Shown one piece after another: positions 21,672 to 31,449 of a DNA stretch of 64,000 nucleotides. Positions within the stretch are counted from its first letter, which is position 1. Each line of letters opens with the position of its first letter. The stretch covers positions 868,001-932,000 of the forward strand of contig NADL03000451.1 in assembly GCA_002205965.3 (NCBI GenBank), in the 5' to 3' direction. Origin of the DNA: Kappaphycus alvarezii (Eukaryota; Rhodophyta; Florideophyceae; Gigartinales; Solieriaceae). Made by a program: the position numbers and the translations under genes. The notes under the pieces were generated by a model. The model did no database searches. It saw nothing but the letters and a program-made list of their open reading frames with translations, and was not told where the DNA came from.

Positions 21672-23598
21672 GTTACCCAGTTCCGGAATTGTTCAGCACT
21701 GTTTGAAACAAACTGAATCCGTAACCTGCAGAAGAATGAGAGCCTGCTTCAAAAGGATCAATGACTACTACCACGCGCATCTCAAAGCAAGCGCTTTTAC
21801 GTCAAAAAGAAGAGGTAAATCACCACAGACCCGATTTTCATTCTCATTTCTAGGAGTGAGCAGCAATATTTGCAGTAATTTATCGTTCAAAGCCTGTCCA
21901 TCGAGAAGGCAATGTTCGTAAACATAATTGGGCCCTCACCTTACCAATACCGGTCGACTCGTAACACTGCGTATCTGCCTTTGCAACACGTCAAGTGCAT
22001 GGCTCACAGCACTCATTTCCACATGAATAAATTAAGCCCTGGCCAACCTCACTTGTTTGAATTCCACTCCTTTGGATCTGCACTTCAAAAAAGACTAGTT
22101 GCGGCAAGACTCAGCAATAACGATTCTCATCGAGCAAATAAAACATTTCTCTGCTTCTGATTCAAGTACAAGATGCTTCGCTACGATTGATATTTACCCG
22201 AAACATACCTTCGCAGAGCTCTATACCAGAGACAACCTCTATCAGTTCCCTGCCACCACCTCGACAAACGCAGATGGCTCTTAGCAGTCCAAGTTGAAAT
22301 CAAGACGACTGGTCGCTCCACGAACTCAAGTCTTTTCTCGATTTCGTTCTCTTGCAGTGTGCTGGCCGCGCTGCCATAGTCGCTGCGTACTAGAACTTAA
22401 AGCATCACGACGTCCCATTTCGCACCATACAATGAAGTTTCCAGTAAACAGCCTTCCTTTTTACAATTTCGGAAATGATTCTCTGCATTGTTTTGGCTCA
22501 ACCTGAGAATCTGGCATCCAGCATCATCAAAGGTACTGCCTCTCTCCGAGAGTTTCAAAAACGGAATAGCGGGTGCATCTTGTTTATATCTGGTCACCAA
22601 TCGATGACTTCGTTCTCCGGACTCAATATTTACTGCCTCCTAGAAGTGAGAACAGCAATATTCTCTGCCGTTTTTAGCCCGTATACAGCACAGCAGCCCG
22701 TCGGTAGAGAAGTCTATGGATCGGTCACTGTACCATATGGACCGCTGCGTTTTACCATGGCCCTGTTGGCTAGTGACTGCATCCAGAAACCGATTCTGCA
22801 AAGCATCTGGCGCCTGAAGAACACGGCCTGGACTTTCACTTGTAATAGTGGCTGATGTGCCTTGAGGGGAGTCAATGTCGAGCGCTTCCACCCCATTTTG
22901 CACGTTCCCGCCAAGGGTAGGGTGTTCGACATGATGCCATTCCTGTTTCGTGCTCAAATATCTGCAGTCCCACGGGATTCCGCGCAATTATATCGGGTGT
23001 CTATTCTCGACACAATTATGCATCATCAGAACAAACACTGAAACCTTATCTTCGACGTTCTCCAGAGTCACGAACTGTTCTTCTAAACATAGCTATCACG
23101 TCTCTGTTAATCAGCACCTACCGCCGCCGAATCCTCTCTTCCTCCGAGACTTGCCACGATGCTACCAGTAAAACCTTTGAGGGAAATGGAGTTCTAGTCC
23201 ATCTGAGATCCAATACTTCCAAACCTAATTTTGTCGAAATGACGTTGTAAATCGTGATGTAAACGCAAACTCGCCAAATACGATGGCTTTTCGCCGTTGA
23301 AAACTCATCATTTTAGCTACAATAGTACTTGTATTCTGAATTTCTTGGATTTTCGGAAGACAAATGGCTGCGAAAGCGTCCTCCAAGGACATTTCATTGA
23401 TTAAGAACGAAAGGAAGGTGATCGAAGACGATCAGATACCTTCGTAGTCTTTACTTTAAATATTGAGGACTGGGATCAGGCAGGACTTGAAATTTGGCCT
23501 GCCGGGCATCCTTCGGGAAACAAAAGTGTTTGCTTTCTGGGGGGAGTATTGTCGCAAGGCTGAGACTTAAAGGAATTCACGGAAGGTAATCACCGGGT
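21672..23598. other. No recognisable gene (1.9 kb)
   Basis: Short frames only; no family motif, LTR or terminal inverted repeat recognised. Confidence 0.4.
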
Positions 23599-24088
23599 GT
23601 GGAGCTTGCGGCTGAATTTGAATCAACACGGGGAAACTTACGAGGTCCGGACATAGTGAGGACTGACAAACTGAGAGCTCTCACATCTCATGCCCCACTT
23701 GTTCCGCCAACTCCCGCCACGCCGCCAAACTTCGTGCCCTTCATTCTGACCCTGTTGCTCCTGTCACACCATGTACCCGTGTTGCTCTTCCCCGTGCGTA
23801 CAAATTCACCGAAGCGGAAGTGCTTCGTGAACTCCGACGTTTCCCGCACAACGGCAGCCCCGGTCCTGATGGTCTTCGTGTGGTTTCGCCCCCTCTTCAA
23901 GCGGAGGGGGGGGGAGGCGGATTGAGGACCAACTACGAGAGCTATGACGAGCTCTATTGATGAGGTTGCACGCTACCGACGTGCCTACGGTGATAATTAT
24001 CAGCTTACGACTGATCTCGGGGAGTTTTTGTTGGGTGTCTGAGTGTTATTGATGTTTTTGTTGTTGTTGATGGTGCTGCAGGGGGATA

Positions 24089-24343
24089 GTACTGTACTAC
24101 CACCTCTTTAAACTGTAGAGTTCGTGATCAAAGGTGCTCAGTTGATGTGTATACTGTGAACCCACTGACAGCACACGGTGTACCAACTGACAGCATACAG
24201 TACAACAGAAATAACTAAATAACTAACAATTTGAACTATGGCCGCATGATTCTTTGTCAGCAGCTACCGCAACTACTGTAGGAAGTACAGTACAGTATCT
24301 TTCCCTGTCCGTCTGGGCAAGGTACTGTAACTCTACTGTACGT
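24089..24343. repeat. TACTGTA/TACAGTA cluster inside the non-LTR remnant
   Basis: AGTACTGTACTACC (24089), CATACAGTACAAC (24195), AAGTACAGTACAGTATC (24283-24299) and GGTACTGTAACTCTACTGTA (24321-24340). The block separates two RT pieces, so it may be a later insertion into the element. Confidence 0.4.
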
Positions 24344-24504
24344 CTCGAATTCTAACACTTCGACCATCCATTCAGAGAGAAATCTTTTACTCTTTTTACT
24401 TATCTTGAAGGTCCTTTCCTTCCTCCCAAATGGCGCGAAACCCTTACATTCAGCACTCAAATGGCTCACAGATTTCATTAACTGCCTCCTAGGTGGAAAC
24501 GCCC

Positions 24505-24566
24505 CACCCGGGCTGAGGGACTACATCGCCAGCGCCACCCGGGCTGAGGGGCTACATCGCCAGCGC
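24505..24566 (+). repeat. 31-bp tandem duplication
   Basis: Two adjacent 31-bp units (24505-24535 and 24536-24566), each beginning CACCCGGGCTGAGGG, differ at one base. They lie in the RT region of the non-LTR remnant. Confidence 0.8.
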
Positions 24567-26689
24567 CACCCTCATTGGTCTCCCCAAGGATGCAGCCTGC
24601 CGAAGCTTCCGGTGAATCGCAATCGGCCTCGCAATTAGCCGTCTAGCAGGACGCCTCATTATGAAACGCATCCGCAATAACACAGCCCCCGCCTCCTACT
24701 TACAACCTCTACAGCTTGGCGTCGGTGTCCCAGGAGCAACTGAGACAATTGTTCATGCCACGCGAGCCACCATACAGCAGCTCAGCTCTGCACAGACCCA
24801 GCACGTCCTCATATAAGTAGACGCCGGAATGCCTTTACTTCGATTGAGCGTGCCAAGATTCTGGTCAAGTTGCGCCACTCTTTCCGCACACCACTACAAC
24901 CATCACTGCTCGCGCCTTCTCTCGGTGCAGTCCTCCACCGCCTCAGCCCCTTTCTCCACCCTGCGCCTCCCATTCAATGGCCTTTATACACCTGGCGAGA
25001 TCTGGCGTACGATGGTCTCTGCACGCCTCGGAGCTCCGGTCTTCCGCGGCTCGGATCCCTGCCCCACATGCCTCTCCGGCCACTCGACGTTCCGCCTATC
25101 CTTGACGAGCTCGGACATCACGCGGCTATATGCAAGGGTGGTATCGGGGCGGTATGCCGGCACAACCGCCTGCGCGACCTTTTATACCACGAAATCTCGC
25201 ACCCCGTCATTTCCCTTTCCGTCAAACGGGAGCGTGTCCTCGCAGCCGATCTGCACAAGAGCCCCAATGAGCGGCGCGCTCTCGACTTAGTCATTGACGA
25301 TTCTCTGTTCGCCCCATCTCCCATGGCCTTGGATGCACCATTGTCAGCTCCCACTCTGCCCCATACCGCAACTTAGCTGACAATGGTGCGTCTACTTTTG
25401 ACCGTGCCTAGAAGAAGAAAGAAGCATACTATTCTGCGGCTTGCGACCAAGAAGGCTTAGAACTCATCCCCCTTCCCATTGACATCTATGAACAGATTGG
25501 AAAATGTGGTCTCAAGGCTCTCCAAGACCTTAGCTACTTCATGGCTGAGAAGCGTGGCAGTCACCGTCATTCGGAGTTTCATTCCCTACGTTCACGTGTC
25601 TCATCGCTCGTCCTCCAGTACACGGCTGTTATGAAGAATTATCGCAAAATACGTATCACAAGCGACAGCTCTCAGTAATACTGCCTACGGCTGGGCCAGA
25701 TAGTCTCTATCCCCACTTCACAACTTTACATCAAAAGGTCACCATTCCCCACTTGGATCAACAAAACACGCAGTGACCGCTCGTATCCAAATGGCATTAG
25801 ACTTCATGCTGTCCCTCCCCCGAACTACTCTGGCGTCTTCTTTTCATCTGCCATTTGTGCAGTCTCCTCCCTTCAACGTCTCCTCGGTCAAATAATCCGG
25901 CTTCTCATGGTCCTTCCTCTTGTCCTTCTTAAGATTCTTCTGGCGACTTCTCGTCTTTTTCGTCTTACCCAACTCGCTGTCCAAGTCCTGTTTCACGATT
26001 TTCCTTATTCGTCCCTGCCTGCGCCTCCAGTTTGAGAGCCCATAGTTTCCCCATGTCCCTTTTCAACCTCCGCCGGCCGTCCCTTTTTTCTCACCCCCGC
26101 GACAACTGCGACATCCACGCGCCCCCCACCCGCAACCCCATCCACTTGCTCCTTTCCTTTTTTTTGTTTTTTCTTGATGTTCCCCCCACCGCTCATGCCC
26201 CCTCCACCTTCACTCGTTTCCTAATTCGACACATTGTAACACCATGAATCACCGCACAGAGTTAGCCACGAAAAAACACGCAACTGTGAACCTACGCGAA
26301 TAAATACACGGCATACATACCTTTTCCCCAAACTTTTCACCTTTGACACTTCCTCCCCCGACGACTCCCCCCCCTCCTCCTCCTCTTCTCGATCCCTCTC
26401 CAACCGTTGCTTACGTAAAGCCCCATTCAGACGTCTCTCCACCGTGCTCCCAGTCCCCAATGCATGGGACACAGCTTTCGCCCCCAGCCCCAACCTACGC
26501 ATTCCCAATGACCATATTCCAAGCCACACGAGGACATTAAACGGAGCATAACAAACCGTTTAGTTGCTTCGCAATTCAACACAGTGAATATAACTGGTGC
26601 GTCGCGACTTTTAAAATACGGGAAACTTACCGCGACGGTCTAAGCTCCGATAATTGAAACTGCTCCTCTTCGCAGATGATCAGACTCCA

Positions 26690-26752
26690 GTCCGCGCATT
26701 CTTGCTCGGCACAGGGGAAACTCCCCTCTGTGCCGAGCAAGAATGCGCGGAC
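26690..26752. repeat. Perfect 25-bp inverted repeat (hairpin)
   Basis: The left arm 26690-26714 starts GTCCGCGCATTC and the right arm 26728-26752 is its exact reverse complement. The 13-base spacer GGGAAACTCCCCT can itself pair a few bases. A stem this long without a mismatch is unusual for intergenic DNA. It could be a foldback repeat, a small-RNA precursor or a recent inverted duplication; nothing in the sequence decides. Confidence 0.85.
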
Positions 26753-27080
26753 AGCATCACGCGCGCTTGTGTCGATGTTTACCTCGGTCATGATGAAAAC
26801 GGTTGTGGATTGGATGTTGGTGGTAGGAGAGGGGTGAAAAAATGCCCCGGCGAAGCTCTGGGCTGGAACGACGTCGAGGTACAATGCTGATTTAAGGGGG
26901 GATGGAATAAATTACAGTCTGTAGACCATTTACAGTGGTCGAGTGCATGGGTTGGCAGGTACTTGGCATGAGTGTAAAGCTTAACACGCAGGAGGCACAG
27001 TGGATCCGATGTTGCAGCTCTGCAAATGAGGCATTGACCGTTGTGCACTCTAGAGTCAACAGCATTGCACCGAAAATCTA

Positions 27081-27112
27081 CTGCACTGTACTGTACATAC
27101 TGTACAGTATTG
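27081..27112. promoter_or_regulatory. TACTGTA/TACAGTA cluster upstream of the AlkB-like gene
   Basis: CTGCACTGTACTGTACATAC continues into TGTACAGTATTG about 190 bases before the ATG at 27299. Self-complementary in part. Confidence 0.4.
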
Positions 27113-27298
27113 CTGCAATATTACGGTGCAATGCATCAGTGCTTCTTAAGATGCTTGTGCTAGCACCTGAAATCGAGAAAGAGAAGATGATCATCCAAAC
27201 GAAATCTCACAAGCACAAATAAGAAGGGAAACCACAACCTGTCCGCCTAATCCTCATCTTTCTCCCAGCGGCTCCCACCCTCTCCACTCAACTCTCAA

Positions 27299-28188
27299 AT
27301 GCCATCCACCGCCGCCTGTCCCCTCTGCAACAAACGCCTCCCAAAATCCTTTCTCCCCCTCCACGCCGCCTCCTGCAAACTCCCCCCCAAGCGCCCGCTC
27401 TGCAAACCCTCCCCAAAACGGCCCGCACCCGTCACACCCATCAAAACGCCCGAAACGCCCAAAAAACCCGCCCCTCCTAACCCCACGTTACACCCCCACC
27501 CTCCCGCCGAACAGCGCGCCCTCCCTTCGCGCCCCCGGCTTTCACCTTTTCGAAAACGTCATCACCCACCTCGAATCCGCGCCCTCTCCCGCCATCCACG
27601 CCGCTCCACCCCACAAATGGGTGGACTTTCGCTTCCGTTTCACCAAAAACTACGGCCCTGTTTATCACCCGGCGCTTCGTCGCTATCAGTTTGGTCCAAA
27701 TGCCCCAACCGTTTTGCCTCTTCCCTCTTATGCTACACATTCCATTCTCCCAGTGCTCCGCTCCTTGCATCCAATGCTTTCCCGTTTTGATCCCAACCAA
27801 CTCGCAGTGAGCAAGTATTCTCGCCCGGACAGTCACATCAAGCCGCATAATGATTGTGAGACGGGCCATATTCGCACTGCTGTTGTTGGTGTTTGTCTGG
27901 GTGCCGCCTGTACGATGACACTACCCTTCCTGCAAAGTATTCCGGTCTTGGCAAGGATGTCAAACGCGACGTACGCTTACCGCGCGGTGCCGTCTACGTC
28001 ATGTCTGGTGATTCCCGTGTATGGAACCATGCCATTTTCCAAGGAAAGACAGAAGGTACCCGCATTAGTCTCACCTTTCGCGACGTTGAGCCGCATCGTC
28101 CGGGGGAGGCCGCCCAGTGGCCGGACCGTCGCAAGCAAAAGTCCGTCGCGAGCAAAGCGCCAGTAAAGCTCTCCGATTTTGGAAATAA
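27299..28188 (+). CDS. AlkB-like 2OG-Fe(II) dioxygenase with N-terminal CxxC-HxxxxC finger
   Basis: Fe(II)/2-oxoglutarate enzyme of the AlkB family, which oxidatively removes alkyl groups from nucleic acids or related substrates. The N-terminus from the ATG at 27299 has CPLCNKRLPKSFLPLHAASC, a C-x2-C-x11-H-x4-C finger like UBZ/Rad18 types, then a Pro/Lys-rich linker. In another frame PGFHLFENVITHLESAP is the AlkB lead-in, and FRFTKNYGPVYHPALRRYQF follows. The catalytic core has HND (in SHIKPHNDC, near 27840), the distal His in RVWNHAIFQG (near 28020-28045) and TRISLTFRD (near 28058-28084) carrying the 2OG-binding Arg. At least three shifts occur; the stop at 28186-28188 follows the last one. 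It is convergent with the metal ATPase, with about 110 bp between. Confidence 0.82.
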
Positions 28189-28299
28189 CTTCAAGCTCTC
28201 AAGATGCTTTTCTTACTTTAAAATGCAGCTTGCCTTGCTAGACCTCCATCACAAACACACTGCTATTCCTCTCCGATCCATACATCATCTATTCAACCT

Positions 28300-30604
28300 C
28301 TACTCTCGCAAAAGTCGAAGCGCATTCAGCCCGACAAGTAGCGTCCCGCCTTCATGCAGGGTAACGGCAAGCCACAGTGGCACGGCTCCGGCAAGGCATG
28401 CTGTCGTCGAGATCAACATCAGCCCGATGGCGATTGCCCAGTTTTGCATCACTACCGCCTTGGTCTGTTTCGCCTTGTTCAAAAACCACCACAGGTTGTG
28501 CAAGTCCTCTCGAACAAGCACCACGTCCGCCGCATGCACTGCTGTTGCACTGTTCAAACCGCAAGCCACGCCAACTAGGGATGCCGCAAGTGCCGCCGCG
28601 TCGTTCACCCCGTCCCCAACCATGAGCACTCCGTTGTTCGTCTTCTCAAGCTCCCTCCCAAGTGCCTTGACGTACTCCAACTTTTCCTCCGGCGTAGCAT
28701 CGGCAATCACCTTCACCCCACCTCCCAATGCACTGCTAACATACTCTGCAGCCCCTAGAGCGTCTCCGCTGAGTACACTAATCGGTAGTCCCCTCTCCCT
28801 CAGGATCGGACAACATCTCGAGACTCTGGTCGTATGTCATCTCGTAAACGCAGCAAGTATCGCTCGTTTCCCATTTCGAGTACAGACACAGTCTCACCCC
28901 TCGAAGAGGCCTCCTCCGTCACTGTGCTTATGGCCTTATAAGCCTTTTGCCCCAAGATATAGCTGGGTCGTCCGAGACGCCCATGCATGGTTTCGGGAGA
29001 CCCGTTAGAGGAAGACATGTTCAAAACCCCTTCAACACCCTGCCCGCAATTACTTTTGCTTGTGAAACCACGGCAGCTCGTCCCCTATCTCATCTGCTCG
29101 TTCACGAACCGCTGCCGCAACAGGATGCACTGCACCTCTTTCCAGTGCCGCAGCAGCCGAAACCACTCTTGAAAATTCACGGTGCTCCAGGTCTTCAGCT
29201 TATCTAAATGAATCGGCACACCATTTCCAGGGGTCCTGCCGTTGATACCTGTGTGTTCCGTTACCGGCAACATCGCTGCCCCAGTCAACGTAAGGTTGCC
29301 CGTAGTTAAAGTTCCTGTCTTATCAAAAACGACATTCGTAACCCTGCTGGCCGCTTCCAAAGATTTTGCTCCTGACTTTGCTAACACACCCTCCTCGCAC
29401 AGCAGCTCAACGCTGCGACATAAGCCACTGGCGCCCCAATCATGAGGGCGCATGGCGAGGCTGTGACCAGCACACCTAGAGCCCTGACAAAACTGCCATT
29501 CCTTCCCGCAAACCTGACGGCCTCCACCCCGATCCACTGGGAAACAACTTTTGACACGAGAGGCAAGGTAACAGCCAACAGCCGACACAAGCAGCACAGT
29601 TCTCGCATACAAACGTCCAAAGCGATCAAAAAAGTTACTCACAGCCGGGCGGTTTTCTTCAGCGGCCGTGACCAATCTAGCAATTCTAGCCAGGGAACTT
29701 TCTGCACCAACGGCAGTAACTTTGACAACGATTGGTGCATCCTCCGCCTTGGCGCCAGCCGCAACAGATTGACCTACTGTGAACTGACGGGACGACTCTC
29801 GCCGGTCAGAACATGGGTAGAGACAAAGGCGGTTCCCTCGACGACGACTCCATCACATGGAACTAGTTCACCGGCCCTGACCAGGACCCTGTCGCCAACT
29901 GCGACGGTGGAGACCGGGACCTGCTCGACACGTCCGTTGTGATCGAGGCGATAGGCGTGTGCGGAGCGGCGTCACGGAGCCTGTCTAAGGACTTTCGAGC
30001 ACGGGACTGAACAGCGTTCTCTGCTGTGTTGGAGACAAGAAAGAGAAGGGTGAGAAGGACAGATTCGAAGAGAGCACCGGTGTAAATGAGGATGCAGGCG
30101 GCCAGGGACATGAGGAGGTGGGTGTCAATGGCGTTTAGTGGGTCGGTGAAAAACCGATACACGGAGTCGATCAGAGAGGGGAGACCGGTGAGGACGGCGG
30201 TAAGGTAGAGAGATATCCTGGAGACGAGGGGAAACAGGTGGGTCAAGTGGAGGACGGCGGCTGTGGCGAAAAGGAGAGATGCGACAATGGATAGCGGGAC
30301 AGAAACCTGGAAGGGTGCGAGGAAGGAAAGAAGGGATTGGTGGGTGCGGAAGACTCGGCATGGGAGTGCGAACAGGAATGGGAGGAACCACAAGTATGGG
30401 CAGAGGGAAGCTGGCGCACAGGGAGGGTAGGGGTGATGGGATTAAAGGGAGAGGACGGGAGACACGACGGGGTGCCGGATAGAATTGCTTGGGAAGATGC
30501 GGAACGCGGGTTGCTCTAACGGGAAAGCCGTAATGAGGACTGCGGAGGGCAGGGGAAATGGGATGGGTGAAAGCTAGATGAGAGATGGACATGATGAGAT
30601 CCAC
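28300..30604 (-). CDS. HMA1: HMA1-like P1B-type heavy-metal ATPase (frameshifted)
   Basis: Membrane pump for transition metals. The membrane motif is SPC (ASPCALMIGAP, SPC at 29450-29458), not CPC, as in P1B-4/HMA1 ATPases of the chloroplast envelope. The N-terminal membrane part has GLPSLIDSVYRF. The actuator motif TGES is at 29795-29806. The phosphorylation site DKTGT (DKTGTLTTGNLTLTGA) is at 29310-29324. The nucleotide-domain HP is near 29119-29130. The hinge GDGVND is at 28600-28617 in MVGDGVNDAAALAASL. The last helix pair is WLAVTLHEGGTLLVGLNALR, ending at 28300. Shifts occur near 28760, 29085, 29400-29500, 29770 and 30020. A Ser/Pro/Arg-rich leader from 30604 (possibly from 30798) would suit plastid targeting (inference). 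Confidence 0.85.
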
Positions 30605-31449
30605 AGGGCGGGACTGCAGGGCGATGGAGGTTTGGAGAACAGGAGGATTGGGGAGATGGCTACAGCAGACAGGCCGAAAGGGTTAAGAATAGGGATGCAG
30701 GGGATAAAGGTGGCTGTTTTTTTCTGTGTATGGCAGTGAGGATGGCGAAGATGCAAGAAGGTCGAGGTGCGGTGCATGCAGTGTAGTCGATTGTGCATTG
30801 TGTGATCAGGCTGGAAAGGCTTGGTACTTGTGTGGCTGAATACGCGGCTTTTTGGGTGTATTTCAGAAATGATTGCACCAGTGCTAGATATTTGTAAACG
30901 TTCAATTTAACTTGTGCTTCCACGTTCTGAATGACAGCGGTGCTTTACCGTAGCTTGTATGGTATCTCTGGAGGGAATGTTGGTGACCACTGTAATGTAA
31001 GGTCTTTCTGTAAGTGTTTGCACTGTAACGTGGTGGAGTCGGACTGCACTGTGAAGCAACAAGTGCAATGACATCAAGTGCAAGTGCTGTGCAGGTGCAA
31101 CACAAGTGGCGCAACCACAACGGGTGTTGGAAGAGTGTTCGAGTTGAAATCAATCAGCAAACAAATGTGTTCAATTGATCCAGGATGATATTTGCACCTT
31201 ATTGCACTATTTCTTTTCTACCACTTCAGCAGTGTGCAAAGACACATGTCCGGCAGTTCCATAATTTCAAAGCTGCCATTCTTTCTCAAATGGCATTGGC
31301 GGGACAGAAGTGCCAAAATTCGTCCGATGGTGCAAAAGACGACGACAGTAATATTACTGTAAAGTACAGTATGTCATCGGGAAGGTATACGTACTGTACA
31401 GTATTGTACAGTGCTGTACAGTACTGCCCAGTACAGTGCAAAGAGGTAA
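30605..31449. other. Upstream region of the HMA1-like gene
   Basis: It holds repeated GTGCAA/TGTGCA-type words near 31010-31100 and ends with a dense TACTGTA array against the left LTR of copia copy 2. The leader of the ATPase gene may begin inside it (a Met at 30798 opens a hydrophobic, Pro-rich frame). Confidence 0.35.
31353..31440. promoter_or_regulatory. Dense TACTGTA/TACAGTA array
   Basis: ATTACTGTAAAGTACAGTATG is followed by GTACTGTACAGTATTGTACA and further GTACAGTACTG copies, at least six heptamer copies in under 90 bases, many self-complementary. It is the densest array in the window, 10 bases from the LTR at 31450 and about 550-750 bases upstream of the HMA1-like start. Confidence 0.45.

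Larger units (their letters stand above)
23599..25678 (+). mobile_element. Non-LTR retroelement with restriction-like endonuclease (remnant A)
   Basis: Pieces of one polyprotein in order. The RT lead-in is FTEAEVLRELRRFPHNGSPG followed by PDGLR (about 23805-23880). RT core pieces are LIGLPKD, then ISRLAGRLIMKRI and LQPLQLGVGVPGATETIVHA (about 24570-24760). The C-terminal part has a zinc-knuckle-like C-x2-C (PCPTC, 25063) and ELGHHAAIC with RHNRLRDLLYH, and then an endonuclease-like ERRALDLVIDD. The tail reads KKKEAYYSAACDQEGLELIP and ends SLVLQYTAVM near 25632. Remnant B (31595-32865) has the same layout. RLE-type elements (R2/NeSL-like groups) insert by target-primed reverse transcription. 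It is broken by stops, shifts and an internal block with TACTGTA repeats. Confidence 0.7.
25679..27298. other. Intergenic DNA upstream of the AlkB-like gene
   Basis: Pyrimidine-rich low-complexity stretches (26040-26220, 26340-26400), a perfect hairpin at 26690-26752 and a TACTGTA cluster at 27081-27112. No gene is recognised. Confidence 0.4.

Noticed and set aside
26005..26540. Frames in the pyrimidine-rich stretch near 26.0-26.5 kb
   Set aside because: Low-complexity Pro/Ser translations without motifs; typical of skewed base composition.
27893..29008. 371-codon plus-strand frame running past the AlkB-like gene
   Set aside because: Only its first part is AlkB; the rest is the antisense shadow of the HMA1-like gene, whose motifs are clear on the other strand.
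30125..30604. Pro/Arg-rich 159-codon frame
   Set aside because: Its start may be the leader of the HMA1-like protein, but most of it is the wrong frame of the membrane region that reads well in the neighbouring frame.
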